A DNA stretch of 64,000 nt from an uncultured Cytophagales bacterium (GTDB lineage: Bacteria; Bacteroidota; Bacteroidia; Cytophagales; Bernardetiaceae), in NCBI GenBank assembly GCA_937136415.1, contig CAKZOK010000174.1, forward strand, positions 1-64,000, given 5' to 3'. Positions 1-10,165 of the stretch are shown in pieces; position 1 is the stretch's first letter; each line of letters starts with the position of its first letter. Below the pieces are notes generated by a model. The model saw only the letters and a program-made list of their open reading frames with translations, was not told the DNA's origin and did no database searches. The position numbers and the translations under genes are program-made.

Positions 1-80
1 TTACCATTTTGAAAAATCAAAAAAGTAATGGATTTAGTTTTTGAAACAGACTGGGAAGTTTGTTATAGATTTGTTTGGTT

Positions 81-1457
81 TTATTTAGCCAAAGCCATCA
101 ATAAATCTTGTTGAGTAATAATATGAACATTTTGATTTTCATCTCTAACCAAAAGCGCAGGATTATCCTTATTGATAAGTGAAGAAAGCACATCAACTGT
201 GTTATTCATGGCTACAAACGTAAACGGATTGTCCATAATTTCTTTTACTGGCATATCTTTCAAGGCAGGATTATCGATGAGTTTGGCAAGTGTTTTTGAA
301 TCTACAAGACTCCCTACAATATTTTCCTTGTTTTTGTCACTAATAGGAAGTTGCGAAATTCCTTCTTTGTTCATCATTTTTACAGCTTCTCCTACTTTCA
401 TATCTTCATCAATGACAAAAAGCTCCGAATGTCCATTTTTGCTTTGAATAATATCAGCAGCCGTCGAAAATTCTCTTTCTAAGAATCCGTGGTCTTTCAT
501 CCAATTATCATTATAGATTTTGCCCAAATAACGAGTTCCGTGGTCTGGCAAAATAATTACCATTACATCTTCTTCTTTTAGGTTTTCTCTAGCATATTCC
601 AATGCACCAAAAACAGCAGAGCCACACGACCAACCCACAAAAAGACCTTCTTCACGAGCTAATCTTCTTGTCATGATTGCGCTATCTTTGTCAGTAACTT
701 TTATAAAATGGTCTATCAAATCCATCTCTACATTTTCTGGCAAAATATCTTCTCCAATTCCTTCTGTAAGGTAAGGATAAACTTCTTTTTCATCAAAAAT
801 ACCTGTTTCTTTGAGTTTTTTGAAAATAGAACCATACGAATCTACACCCACGGTAACAATATCGGCATTTTGTTCTTTCAAAAATCTTGATGTTCCACAC
901 ATAGAACCACCTGTTCCGACACCTGCTACATAATGCGTAATTTTGCCTTCTGTATCTTTCCAAATTTCGGGAGCAGTACTTTCGTAATGCGCTTGCTGAT
1001 TTGATTTATTGTCGTATTGATTTGGATAAATTGAATTTTCAATTTCTTTGTTTTTGCGCTTTGCAACTGAATAATAAGAACGAGGGTCTTCAGGCGTAAC
1101 ATTGGTAGGGCATACGATTACTTCTGCACCCAAGGCACGCAAAATATCAATTTTTTCTTGTGATTGCTTATCAGAAACTGTAAAAATACACTTATATCCT
1201 TTTGCAATGGCAGTCAGAGCCAATCCCATTCCTGTATTTCCAGATGTTCCTTCAATGACTGTTCCTCCCAGTTTTAGAGTTCCTGCTTTTTCGGCATCTT
1301 CAATCATTTTGAGTCCGACACGGTCTTTCATAGAATTACCTGGATTTAGATATTCTACTTTTACCAAAATTGTTCCTTTTATTCCTTTATTTACACTATT
1401 TAGCTTTACAAGTGGTGTATTTCCAACTGTGTCGATGATGTTGTTGTAATAACGCAT
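81..1457 (-). CDS. Cystathionine beta-synthase (PLP enzyme with CBS pair)
   Basis: 458-residue fold-type II PLP enzyme that condenses serine (or O-acetylserine) with homocysteine or sulfide in the cytoplasm. Residues 1-330 form the catalytic domain: the Schiff-base lysine is K44 in NPGNSMKDR, the phosphate loop is GTSGNTG (70-76), and a second glycine loop reads GVGTGGS. Residues about 345-455 carry two CBS motifs, which in this family bind adenosyl ligands and regulate activity. Length and domain order match bacterial cystathionine beta-synthase better than CysK/CysM, which lack the CBS pair. It is transcribed alone; a -7 box lies about 50 bp upstream of the start. A cysteine synthase role cannot be excluded from sequence alone. 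Confidence 0.9.
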   Translation of the reverse strand: MRYYNNIIDTVGNTPLVKLNSVNKGIKGTILVKVEYLNPGNSMKDRVGLKMIEDAEKAGTLKLGGTVIEGTSGNTGMGLALTAIAKGYKCIFTVSDKQSQEKIDILRALGAEVIVCPTNVTPEDPRSYYSVAKRKNKEIENSIYPNQYDNKSNQQAHYESTAPEIWKDTEGKITHYVAGVGTGGSMCGTSRFLKEQNADIVTVGVDSYGSIFKKLKETGIFDEKEVYPYLTEGIGEDILPENVEMDLIDHFIKVTDKDSAIMTRRLAREEGLFVGWSCGSAVFGALEYARENLKEEDVMVIILPDHGTRYLGKIYNDNWMKDHGFLEREFSTAADIIQSKNGHSELFVIDEDMKVGEAVKMMNKEGISQLPISDKNKENIVGSLVDSKTLAKLIDNPALKDMPVKEIMDNPFTFVAMNNTVDVLSSLINKDNPALLVRDENQNVHIITQQDLLMALAK

Positions 1458-1507
1458 AGTTATTTTTTATGGTTTTGAATATTTTTTGTCTTGTTTAATT
1501 GATGGTG

Positions 1508-1515
1508 CAAAGTTA
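1508..1515 (-). promoter_or_regulatory. Bacteroidetes-type -7 box for the cystathionine beta-synthase gene
   Basis: TAACTTTG on the minus strand fits TAnnTTTG exactly and would start transcription about 45 nt before the ATG at 1457. No clear TTG -33 element is visible. Confidence 0.5.
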
Positions 1516-1609
1516 GGAAAAAAAATCAGTTCCTAGTAATTAGTGAACAGTAATCAGTAAATTTCAAGTTACTTTGAACTTATCTTTACTTCTAATTTCA
1601 TACTTTATT

Positions 1610-2203
1610 CTAAGCCAACGGACTAATTACACGCCTAGCATGGCGATATGCTTTTTGCCAATAATCATACTGAAATAAAGGCTCTTCGACTACTCCTCTT
1701 GAAGTAGAAGTATGGATAAATTCCAAATCATCTTTACTATTTCCTGTTTTGGTAATAATTCCGACGTGGCTGATACGATTTGGGTCGCTTCCTGTTGCAA
1801 AGAAAACTAAATCTCCAGCTTTTACATTATCGATAGAAATATCCACACCACTTACTGCCTGCGAACGAGAATCTCTTGAAAGCTCTATTCCTGCTTCTTT
1901 GAAAGCCAAATAAGTAAGTCCAGAACAATCCAAAGCATTCCTAGAAACGCCTCCCATTTGGTGTTGAGTGCCTAAATAGGTTCTTGCTTCTTTGATAGCT
2001 TTTTGTGCGATAGCATCGTGATTTCCAGAAATATTATCAGCAATATGCCCTTCCGAATGCGTATGAACACTAGAGTTTGGATTAGATAAACTTTCGGCTT
2101 GATAACGAGCAAAAATTTCATCAAAAAGAGCTTGATGAACTCGCAAATCAATAACTGCTTTTACCGTTTTGCCATTTTCTTGTATAAATTCTATTCCTTT
2201 CAT
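1610..2203 (-). CDS. NlpC/P60-family cysteine hydrolase
   Basis: 197-residue protein with a C-terminal NlpC/P60 domain (about 65-192). The catalytic cysteine is C93 in ALDCSGL, the histidine is H146 in SHVGI, and H164 in FIHTST is a likely third polar residue. The family cleaves peptidoglycan stem peptides or related amide bonds. No signal peptide or lipobox is visible, which is unusual for a wall hydrolase and leaves either a cytoplasmic role (cell wall recycling) or non-classical export. The N-terminal 60 residues are not recognised. It is a single gene, divergent from the gamma-glutamyltransferase gene. Confidence 0.8.
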   Translation of the reverse strand: MKGIEFIQENGKTVKAVIDLRVHQALFDEIFARYQAESLSNPNSSVHTHSEGHIADNISGNHDAIAQKAIKEARTYLGTQHQMGGVSRNALDCSGLTYLAFKEAGIELSRDSRSQAVSGVDISIDNVKAGDLVFFATGSDPNRISHVGIITKTGNSKDDLEFIHTSTSRGVVEEPLFQYDYWQKAYRHARRVISPLA

Positions 2204-2333
2204 AATTGAATTTGTATTATTTTAGCCTAAATTAGTTTTTTTAGAAAGATACTAATTTACAAATTGTAATTTGATAAATCAAATGATTACATTAACATAA
2301 AATCATCTATTTTCCACAAAAATCACACTTTCT

Positions 2334-4181
2334 ATGAAAAAAATATTCAACCTTAGTTTTGTATTCTGTCTTTTTTTTGTTCTATTTTTTTCTTGTAAAA
2401 CCAATCCTACAAATAAAAACTTAAACAAAACAGAATTACGTCCTTCTTTAAAATCAGTTTATCCATTTGTAAAAACAAGCGAAAAAGGAATTGTAGGAAA
2501 AAATGGAATGGTCGTAACTGCACACCCTTTGGCTTCTCAAATTGGCTTAGAAGTTTTGAAAAAAGGTGGAAATGCCTTTGATGCTGCCATTGCCGTCAAA
2601 TTTGCTTTAGCTGTCGCTTATCCTCGTGCTGGAAATATTGCTGGTGGTGGTTTTGCTGTTTTGAGATTTAAAGATGGAAGATCTAACGCTTTGGATTTCA
2701 GAGAGGTTGCACCTTCAAATTCTACTACAAATATGTATTTGGATAAGGATTCGAACCCTCTTCCAAATTTGAGTCAAGAGGGGCATTTATCGGTAGGTGT
2801 TCCTGCGAGTGTGGCTGGAATGGTAGAGCTTTTTGAAAAACAAGGTTCTAAAAATTTGAGTTGGGAGGAATTAATTGAGCCTGCAATAAAATTAGCTAAA
2901 AATGGAATTATTTTGACAGAGAATGAAGCAAATAAATTAAATGATTATCAAAATGAATTTAAGAAATGGAATGATGAAAAAAATTGTGTCTTTATTCATA
3001 CCAATTCAATGAATACAAAATGGCAAAAAAATGACATCATTATTCAAAAACAATTAGCAGAAACGCTGACAAGGATAAAAAATGATAAAAGAGATGGATT
3101 TTATAAAGGAAAAACTGCTGAATTGCTTTTGAGAGAAATCAATAAAGGAAAAGGAATTATTACACAAAAAGATTTAGATGATTACAAACCAATTTGGAGA
3201 AAACCGATTACACAAACAATTTATTTGAGTAATTCTGACAAAAAATCGGCTTATACAATTTTGTCGATGCCTCCTCCTTCTAGTGGTGGAATTGCGCTTG
3301 CTCAACTGATGCAAGGCTTTTCAAATTATATCAATCAAAATCGTTCTACTCCTAATTTAATTCCATTTCTGCATAATTCTGCGCCTACTTTGCATATTCT
3401 GACAGAACTAAAAAGGCGAGTATATGCAGACCGTGCCACCTATCTTGGCGACCCAGATTTTTATGATGTTCCTCAAAAAATGCTTTTAGATTCTGTCTAT
3501 AATTCAAAAAGAAATTCTACTATTTCGCTTTTCAAAGCAACACTTTCGGACAGTATCAAAGAAGGAAAAGTAAATGTTATTGAGAGTATGGAAACTACTC
3601 ATTTTTCCATTACAGATAAAGAAGGAAATGCTATTTCACTTACCACAACATTGAATGGAAATTATGGTTCGAAGGTAATGGTTGCCGAAGCTGGTTTTTT
3701 CTTGAATAATGAAATGGATGATTTTAGCATAAAAGCAGGTTTTCCAAATCAATTTGGACTTGTGGGCGCAGAAGCAAATAAAATTGAGGCAAACAAAAGA
3801 ATGCTCTCTTCTATGACTCCAACAATTATAGAAAAACGAAATGCAAAAACAGGAAAAAATGAACTCTTTATGGTCGTTGGAACTCCGGGTGGTTCGACTA
3901 TTATTACTACTGTTTTTCAAGTTGTTTTGAATGCAACTGTTTTTGAGATGGATATTCAAAGTGCTGTAAATGCAAAGCGAGTTCATCATCAATGGCTGCC
4001 CGATGAGGTTTATTATGAAGATTTGACTGATTCTACTGTAATGAAATTAGAAAAATTAGGGCATAAACTCAAAAAAGTAAAACAACTTGGAAAAGTAGAA
4101 GCTATTTTGGTCTTGCCAAATAAAAATTATGTAGGTGCTGCCGATTATTTGCGTGGCGATGATACAGCTTTGGGATATTAA
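2334..4181 (+). CDS. ggt: Gamma-glutamyltransferase lipoprotein
   Basis: 615-residue Ntn-hydrolase precursor that hydrolyses or transfers the gamma-glutamyl group of glutathione and related peptides. The N-terminus is a lipoprotein signal with lipobox cysteine C21 (LFFSCK), so the enzyme is probably anchored in the cell envelope. Autocleavage is expected before T421 in ETTHFSI, which becomes the nucleophile of the small subunit; the downstream glycine-rich oxyanion region GTPGGS is present. Length is normal for the family. It is convergent with the WG-repeat gene, with a 14-bp hairpin between them. Confidence 0.92.
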   Translation: MKKIFNLSFVFCLFFVLFFSCKTNPTNKNLNKTELRPSLKSVYPFVKTSEKGIVGKNGMVVTAHPLASQIGLEVLKKGGNAFDAAIAVKFALAVAYPRAGNIAGGGFAVLRFKDGRSNALDFREVAPSNSTTNMYLDKDSNPLPNLSQEGHLSVGVPASVAGMVELFEKQGSKNLSWEELIEPAIKLAKNGIILTENEANKLNDYQNEFKKWNDEKNCVFIHTNSMNTKWQKNDIIIQKQLAETLTRIKNDKRDGFYKGKTAELLLREINKGKGIITQKDLDDYKPIWRKPITQTIYLSNSDKKSAYTILSMPPPSSGGIALAQLMQGFSNYINQNRSTPNLIPFLHNSAPTLHILTELKRRVYADRATYLGDPDFYDVPQKMLLDSVYNSKRNSTISLFKATLSDSIKEGKVNVIESMETTHFSITDKEGNAISLTTTLNGNYGSKVMVAEAGFFLNNEMDDFSIKAGFPNQFGLVGAEANKIEANKRMLSSMTPTIIEKRNAKTGKNELFMVVGTPGGSTIITTVFQVVLNATVFEMDIQSAVNAKRVHHQWLPDEVYYEDLTDSTVMKLEKLGHKLKKVKQLGKVEAILVLPNKNYVGAADYLRGDDTALGY

Positions 4182-4233
4182 ATTATTTTGTCTAAAAAAA
4201 CAGAAATTAATTTTATAGCTTTAAAAAAGACTG

Positions 4234-4267
4234 ATGTGCGTTCAGTTCTGAAAAACTGAACGCACAT
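4234..4267. terminator. Hairpin between convergent genes
   Basis: Perfect 14-bp stem (ATGTGCGTTCAGTT and its complement) with a 6-nt loop between ggt and the WG-repeat gene. The minus side is followed by a short T run, so it could stop transcription from both directions. Confidence 0.65.
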
Positions 4268-4323
4268 TTAAAAGTTTAAACAACTTGATGATGAAGTATA
4301 AGAGAATCCAAATTTAATTATTT

Positions 4324-7300
4324 CTACCAATCTCCTTCACTTTCTTCAAAAAAGTCTAGTTCATTTTTTTGTGCTTCTTTTCGTCCTGTTTTGTTGATAT
4401 AATAACGTTCTCCCTCTTTTTCTACGAGTGCTTGTCCTGTTGTTCCAAAACTTTCAGCAAAATCATAAATAAAAGGAATTATTATTTTTCCAGCTTTGTT
4501 TATATATCCCCATTTTTGACCTTTTCTGACTGCTATTGGGCTTTTTTCTGTTGTTCCTACATCGTCGTATTCAGTATTGATTACTTCTTCTCCATTTTCA
4601 TTTATGAATCCTTTTTTTCCATTTGCAGCGACTTCCAAGAGTCCATTAATAAATACAGAACTTACAGAAGAATAATGATTTGAATTTATTTTTTGTTCTC
4701 CTTGTGTTCGTAAATCTATGAAGCCGTATTGCACAGTTTGATTTTTTGTATTTGCAACGATAATAATATTTTGGTTGTTTGTAAATCGAATTTGGTCATA
4801 TTTTATAGGAATAATTTCTTCTCCTTTATGATTTATTATTCCCCATTTTCCATTTTTCATTACCTCTACTTTTCCATTTTTAAAATCCCCTGCTTGTTCA
4901 AACTGAATAGGTAAAATAATTTTTGCATCAGTACTGACATAACCGTTTTTTCCATTTAGGGTAACTTTTGCATAACCTTCCGAAAAATCATTTACTTGGT
5001 CATAAATAATTGGAATAAGTATTTTTCCTTCCATATCAATTATTCCCCATTTTCCATTTTTTTCTACTTTTGCATAGCCTGCAAGAGGTTCGACATCTTC
5101 TCCAAAATCCGAACTTTGAGGATAAATGTATAAAAAAGACTCTGCATTATCATAGATTATTGGAATGCTAACAGTTTCGGTTTTTGTATCAAAGTAGCCA
5201 TATTTCCCCTCTTTTTTTATTCGTTTCAAGATTGCATTATTTGCCATCAACATATAATCTATATCATCAAAATTATATTCAATGATTTGGTTTTTACTGT
5301 TTAAATAGCTCCATTTCCCATTTCTTTCTACAAAAACTCGATTTTGTCCGACTGTCGAACTAACTTTATCATAAGCAAATGGCATTACATTTTCATTATC
5401 GACATGCAGCCCCATTTTTCTGTTTGTTTCGTTTTCTGTCCACATAAATGGAATTTCGTCCATATCAATAAAAATATCTGATGCAGATGCCACTTGTAAA
5501 TATCGGTTTCCAAATTTATCTATTGATTGCCAATCATTACCGTATTTTACCCAGCCTTGTTGGTCTAGGAAAGACAATGCTCCATCATAATTAAATTCTA
5601 CAAATAGGCTTCCATCAGTAGCAATATATCCCCATTTTCCATCTTTTTTTACAGCAGCAAAACCCTCCGAAAAAGAATAGGCTTTTTCAAATTTGGGAGC
5701 AATTAACCATTTTCCATCTATTGACAAATAACCATATTTTGGTGCTTTTTTATCATTTTGATTTTTGGCTTGAGCCAAAGCAAGTCCATTTTGAAAAGAT
5801 TCAACCATTTTATACTTTGGTTCGATGAGCCATTTTCCTTTTTTATTTATAAATCCCCATTTTCCATCTTTTTTTACGGCAGCCATTTTAGCTGAAAATG
5901 GCTTTGCATCTTGATAAGTACGCCTCATTTTTTTGCCTTTTTCATTGAGGTATGTATATGTTCCGTTGTGGTATTTTGCAAGTGCCAATCCATTGGTATA
6001 AGGATAAATATAGTCCCAATCAAACTTGGTAATTGGTTTGGCATTTGGTCTGATGATTCCAAAATTTCCATTGATACGAGCGATTGCCTTTCCCCTAAAA
6101 AAGTCACCAATTTCATTATAAGTAATAGCTGTTGTAATTTTTCCATCGGCATTCATCAGCCCTACTTTTCCATTTTGATATACTTTCAGATAATCATTAC
6201 TTAGTTTTTCTATTTTATCAAAAATGGGTTCTTGTAATACTTTTCCTTCCGAACTAATTGCTCCCCAATGTTTGTTTTTTCTTACCAGAATAAGATTATT
6301 TTTATAAAAAATATCAAATTCATCATATTCGATTGATGTTATTAGTTGTCCATTTTCTCCCATAAAACCATACTTATTTAGTTTTCTTAGCCAAGTCAAT
6401 TTTTTGGTAATCGAATGAATTTCATCATATTCTAGGGGAAGTATAATTTTTCCTTTTTTATTGATTACTCCCCAGTGGTCATTTTTTTTGACATAAGCTA
6501 TCTGATTTTCAAAATTATTTATTTGTTGATAAATAATAGGGACAACTAATTTTCCTTCTTTATTTATTATTCCAAAAAGGTTGTTTTGAGAAACTTTTGA
6601 GAGTCCATCAATAAATGGTTGATAGATTGGATAAGGGGATTCTAAAATTTTTTTTCCTGTTTTATCTACAAAAAACCATTTTTGACCTTTTCTGACAGCT
6701 CCTAAATTTTCAGAGAAATATTTGGCTTCCTCATAAATAAAATCTATTACAGTTTGTCCTTTTTGATTGATATATCCCCATTTAGAAACATTTTTTTCTG
6801 TTTTTTCTATCCTGACTTCAGCCAATCCTTCATAAAAAAAAGGAATATCTTTATAAATTATTTTTACCACTTCATTTCCATTTTTGTCTATCGTTCCCCA
6901 TCGTCCATTTTTTTGAACTAAAGCAGTTCCTTTTTCAAAACTTTTTGCATTCTCATAAATAAATGGAATAACTTCTTTTCCTGTTTTGTCAATAAATCCA
7001 TATTTATTGTTTTTTCTGACATAAGCTAGTTCTTCTGAAAAATTATAAGCATCTTCATAGATTAAATCGATGAGTAGTTTTCCTTCCAAATCGACAAAGC
7101 CGATGTAGTTATTTTTTTGTACTCTTGCCATTCCATTTTCGAAAGGATAAGTATAAAAATACTCAAAAGGCATAATTGGTGTATTCTGAATGTCAATAAA
7201 TCCCATTTTTCCTTCCAAACGAGCAGTTGCTTTTCCTTCTTTGAATGTTCCTAGTTCTTGATAAATTATTGGGATAAATGCTTCATTATTTTCTGTAATA

Positions 7301-7590
7301 TATCCCCATTTTCCATTTTTTTTGACTTTTGCTATATAAATTATTTTATTTTTTTCATTCTTAATTTTTTCGAATTCTGATGCTTGAGAATAGCAAGCAG
7401 GAATCAAAATCATTCCTGTTTTTTTGTCTTTGTATCCAAATTTTTCAGTTTCTTCATTTTCATTATTTTGATGAAATGAAATTAAATTTTGACCGTATGA
7501 ATTGGTAAAAGATAAAAGCAGAAAAATAAAAAAAGCCAAAAGTAGATAAGATTGGCGATTCGATGCAAAACGAGTAAAATAAATATTCAT
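4324..7590 (-). CDS. Giant secreted WG-repeat protein (about 1088 aa)
   Basis: The protein is built almost entirely of WG repeats. Each unit of roughly 45-50 residues follows the pattern 'KxGKWGyIdxxGkxiiPxxYdxaxxFxeGlAxV', more than twenty times. The start at 7590 (MNIYFTRF) is preferred over an in-frame ATG seven codons upstream, because it gives a hydrophobic signal peptide ending near SYGQ. Export to the periplasm or cell surface is therefore likely. WG repeats are thought to form beta-rich binding solenoids; no catalytic domain is visible and the ligand is unknown. The C-terminus is acidic (ELDFFEESEGDW) and shows no T9SS sorting domain. A second giant WG protein lies at 52217-56302. Confidence 0.85.
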   Translation of the reverse strand: MNIYFTRFASNRQSYLLLAFFIFLLLSFTNSYGQNLISFHQNNENEETEKFGYKDKKTGMILIPACYSQASEFEKIKNEKNKIIYIAKVKKNGKWGYITENNEAFIPIIYQELGTFKEGKATARLEGKMGFIDIQNTPIMPFEYFYTYPFENGMARVQKNNYIGFVDLEGKLLIDLIYEDAYNFSEELAYVRKNNKYGFIDKTGKEVIPFIYENAKSFEKGTALVQKNGRWGTIDKNGNEVVKIIYKDIPFFYEGLAEVRIEKTEKNVSKWGYINQKGQTVIDFIYEEAKYFSENLGAVRKGQKWFFVDKTGKKILESPYPIYQPFIDGLSKVSQNNLFGIINKEGKLVVPIIYQQINNFENQIAYVKKNDHWGVINKKGKIILPLEYDEIHSITKKLTWLRKLNKYGFMGENGQLITSIEYDEFDIFYKNNLILVRKNKHWGAISSEGKVLQEPIFDKIEKLSNDYLKVYQNGKVGLMNADGKITTAITYNEIGDFFRGKAIARINGNFGIIRPNAKPITKFDWDYIYPYTNGLALAKYHNGTYTYLNEKGKKMRRTYQDAKPFSAKMAAVKKDGKWGFINKKGKWLIEPKYKMVESFQNGLALAQAKNQNDKKAPKYGYLSIDGKWLIAPKFEKAYSFSEGFAAVKKDGKWGYIATDGSLFVEFNYDGALSFLDQQGWVKYGNDWQSIDKFGNRYLQVASASDIFIDMDEIPFMWTENETNRKMGLHVDNENVMPFAYDKVSSTVGQNRVFVERNGKWSYLNSKNQIIEYNFDDIDYMLMANNAILKRIKKEGKYGYFDTKTETVSIPIIYDNAESFLYIYPQSSDFGEDVEPLAGYAKVEKNGKWGIIDMEGKILIPIIYDQVNDFSEGYAKVTLNGKNGYVSTDAKIILPIQFEQAGDFKNGKVEVMKNGKWGIINHKGEEIIPIKYDQIRFTNNQNIIIVANTKNQTVQYGFIDLRTQGEQKINSNHYSSVSSVFINGLLEVAANGKKGFINENGEEVINTEYDDVGTTEKSPIAVRKGQKWGYINKAGKIIIPFIYDFAESFGTTGQALVEKEGERYYINKTGRKEAQKNELDFFEESEGDW

Positions 7591-7730
7591 ACAAGTAATG
7601 GTTAGGCTCAAAATGTTTTTTAGTACAAATTAGCAAAATAATCAATGAAAATTAAGTGTTAATAGAACTAATTTATAGTAGTTTTGGGAAAGAAACAAAT
7701 CAAAACGAGGTTTAGTGCCGAATTTTGGTG

Positions 7731-7738
7731 TAACTTTG
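7731..7738 (+). promoter_or_regulatory. -7 box that fixes the folB start
   Basis: TAACTTTG matches TAnnTTTG. It lies downstream of the in-frame ATG at 7715 and 30 bp upstream of the ATG at 7769, so transcripts from it can only use the latter. Confidence 0.5.
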
Positions 7739-7768
7739 CCTATCCAAAACCAATTATATTTAGTCAAA

Positions 7769-8131
7769 ATGGGAAAAATAGCCTTAGAAGAATTAGAATT
7801 TTTTGCCAAACATGGCGTACTAACAGAAGAGCAAATCATCGGAAATCGTTACCGAGTAGATGTTGAGGTAGAAGCTGATTTGGAAAAAGCAGCAAGAAAC
7901 GACAAAGTAGAAGATACTGTAGATTATGGGCATTTATACAATATCATAAAACGAGAAATAGATATACCAGCCAAATTATTAGAACATCTGGCAGGCAATA
8001 TTTTGAATGGAATATTGGCAGAAATTCCAAAGGTAGATAGCGCAAAAGTGGTTCTACACAAATACAATCCACCTATTGGAGGTGTTTGTAAATGGTCAAA
8101 GATTACTTTAGAGAGAAGAAGAAAGGTATAA
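7769..8131 (+). CDS. folB: Dihydroneopterin aldolase
   Basis: 120-residue FolB-type enzyme of tetrahydrofolate synthesis, converting dihydroneopterin to 6-hydroxymethyl-dihydropterin and glycolaldehyde. Family signatures are the N-terminal MGKIALEELEFFAKHGV, the central DTVDYGHLY and the C-terminal KYNPPIGG. The ATG at 7769 gives the usual family length; an extension to 7715 would start upstream of the -7 box. It converges with the MlaF-type ATPase gene only 8 bp away. No other folate gene is nearby. Confidence 0.9.
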   Translation: MGKIALEELEFFAKHGVLTEEQIIGNRYRVDVEVEADLEKAARNDKVEDTVDYGHLYNIIKREIDIPAKLLEHLAGNILNGILAEIPKVDSAKVVLHKYNPPIGGVCKWSKITLERRRKV

Positions 8132-8139
8132 TTAGTTTA

Positions 8140-8919
8140 TTATTTTAATCTTGCTGCTTTTTCTTCTTCATTTTTTTTATAAGCTACCATCAAAGAATTT
8201 GAGAATACAAAATCATTTAGAGATTCTACATCTGAATGAACAATTTTTTCTTTTGTTCCTTCCCATTCTTTATGTCCTTTGCTCAAGAAGATGATATTTT
8301 TACCAATTTCCATTACCGAGTTCATGTCGTGGGTTACTACGATAGTAGTCATATTGTATTCTTCTGTGATTTCCAAAATCAGATTATCAATCATAATAGA
8401 GGTTTGTGGGTCTAGTCCAGAGTTGGGTTCATCACAAAAGAGATATTTTGGATTCATTACGATTGCCCTTGCAATGCCTACACGTTTCATCATTCCACCA
8501 CTAATTTCGGCAGGTTTTTTATTATTTGAGCCTTCCAAACCTACACGTTTCAAGCAAAAATTGACACGTTCTAGTTTTTCGGCATCACTCATATTCTTAC
8601 TACGCATGTCTAGTGGAAAGCGTACATTTTGCTCTACTGTCATCGAATCAAAGAGAGCACTTCCTTGAAAAAGCATTCCTAATTGTTCTCTGATTGCTCT
8701 TTGTTCTTCTCTATCCGATTCATATAAATTTTTTCCATCAAAAAATACCGAGCCTTCATCTGGTTTTATAAGTCCGACGGTGCATTTTAGAAGTACACTT
8801 TTTCCTGTTCCACTTGAACCAATTATTAAATTAGTGACACCTTGTTTGAACTCGGCACTAATTCCTTTCAATACTTCTTTTCCATCGAAGGATTTTTTGA
8901 TATTTTTTACTGTAATCAC
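8140..8919 (-). CDS. mlaF: MlaF-type ABC transporter ATP-binding protein
   Basis: 259-residue ABC ATPase of the lipid-trafficking (Mla/Ttg2) group. Walker A is GSSGTGKS (34-41), the Q-loop glutamine is Q85, the signature is SGGMMKR (140-146; the basic GGM form is typical of MlaF), Walker B is YLFCDEP (159-165) and the H-loop histidine is H197. In this family it energises movement of phospholipids between inner and outer membrane together with MlaE permease and an MCE-domain protein. Neither partner is in the window, so they must be encoded elsewhere; the upstream neighbour is hppD. Confidence 0.8.
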   Translation of the reverse strand: MITVKNIKKSFDGKEVLKGISAEFKQGVTNLIIGSSGTGKSVLLKCTVGLIKPDEGSVFFDGKNLYESDREEQRAIREQLGMLFQGSALFDSMTVEQNVRFPLDMRSKNMSDAEKLERVNFCLKRVGLEGSNNKKPAEISGGMMKRVGIARAIVMNPKYLFCDEPNSGLDPQTSIMIDNLILEITEEYNMTTIVVTHDMNSVMEIGKNIIFLSKGHKEWEGTKEKIVHSDVESLNDFVFSNSLMVAYKKNEEEKAARLK

Positions 8920-9041
8920 TTTTTTATTTGTAAAATTATGATGAGATAAAACGAATGAATAAGATTAAAACCCCAAACGAGTAACTTTGTTGGTTTCGAT
9001 TAGGGTTTTATTTATTATTTTTTGAACTGAATATCTAAATA

Positions 9042-10139
9042 TTATAAATTTCCTCTCAATTCTTGTTCTCTTTCGATGGCTTCGAAGAGTGCTTTAAAGT
9101 TTCCTTTTCCAAAAGATTTTGCGCCTTGACGTTGAATAATCTCAAAAAATACTGTTGGGCGGTCGCCTGTTGGTTTGGTAAAAATTTGTAATAAATAGCC
9201 TTCATCATCTCTATCAACCAAAATATTTAGTTTTTTGAGTTCTTCCATATCTTCTTTGATGTCGCCTACTCGTTCTGCCAAATCCTCATAATAATTATCA
9301 GGAACATAAAGAAAATCTACGCCACGGCTACGCAGCTCTTCGATAGTTTTGAGAATATCATCTGTTGCAATGGCGATATGCTGTACACCTGCGCCTTCAT
9401 AAAACTCAATATATTCTTCAATTTGCGATTTTTTTCGTCCTTCGGCAGGTTCATTAATTGGAAACTTTACATATCCGTTTCCATTCGAAACTACTTTTGA
9501 CATCAAGGCTGTATATTCAGTAGAAATATCTTTATCATCAAAAGTTACGAGCAAGTTAAAGCCCATCACTTTTTCGTAAAATTCTACCCAATCATTCATT
9601 TTTCCAAGCTCTACATTTCCGACACAGTGGTCAATAAATTTCAGCCCTGTTGATTTTACTTCAAAGAATGATTTTTTGGGTTTGTAGCCTGGCATAAATG
9701 CGCCTTTGTAGTTTCCTCTTTCCACAAATTTGTGTATTGTTTCTCCATATGTATGTATTCCAGACACAACAACTTCTCCATTTTCGTCTGATAAGCGAGT
9801 AGGTTCTAAGGCTGATTTTGCGCCTCTTCCCATTGTGTCGTAGTACGATTTTTCGGCATCATCTACCCAAAGTGCTAATACTTTTACCCCATCGCCGTGT
9901 TTTCTGATGTGTTCTGCAATAGGCGAATCGCTTGTCATGGGAGAGGTAAGTACAAAGCGTATTTTTCCTTGTTGCAAAACATAAGACGAACGGTCTCTTA
10001 CGCCTGTTTCTTGCCCTGCATAGGCAATTACTTCAAAGCCAAAAGCTGCTTGATAATAATAAGCTGCCTGTTTTGCATTTCCTACATAAAATTCTATATG
10101 GTCTGTGCCTTTTAATGGCAAAATATCTTCTTGTGTCAT
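9042..10139 (-). CDS. hppD: 4-hydroxyphenylpyruvate dioxygenase
   Basis: 365-residue two-domain vicinal oxygen chelate enzyme. It converts 4-hydroxyphenylpyruvate to homogentisate in tyrosine breakdown (and in pyomelanin or tocopherol/plastoquinone routes in some organisms). The Fe(II) ligands of the C-terminal domain are visible as H171 (FIDHCVGNV), H254 (GVQHIAIAT) and E333 (FFEIIQRQG). It starts 26 bp after phhA ends, so the two form an operon feeding Phe to Tyr and, after transamination, to homogentisate. Homogentisate dioxygenase is not in the window. Confidence 0.95.
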   Translation of the reverse strand: MTQEDILPLKGTDHIEFYVGNAKQAAYYYQAAFGFEVIAYAGQETGVRDRSSYVLQQGKIRFVLTSPMTSDSPIAEHIRKHGDGVKVLALWVDDAEKSYYDTMGRGAKSALEPTRLSDENGEVVVSGIHTYGETIHKFVERGNYKGAFMPGYKPKKSFFEVKSTGLKFIDHCVGNVELGKMNDWVEFYEKVMGFNLLVTFDDKDISTEYTALMSKVVSNGNGYVKFPINEPAEGRKKSQIEEYIEFYEGAGVQHIAIATDDILKTIEELRSRGVDFLYVPDNYYEDLAERVGDIKEDMEELKKLNILVDRDDEGYLLQIFTKPTGDRPTVFFEIIQRQGAKSFGKGNFKALFEAIEREQELRGNL

Positions 10140-10165
10140 GTTTTTTGTTTTATTTTGATGATTAA

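Noticed and set aside
7715-7768. 18-codon upstream extension of FolB
   Set aside because: It would start upstream of the -7 box at 7731-7738, and the family begins at the MGKIALEEL methionine.
8982-8989. Plus-strand TAACTTTG box between mlaF and hppD
   Set aside because: No plus-strand gene follows; it would only give antisense RNA to hppD, for which there is no other evidence.
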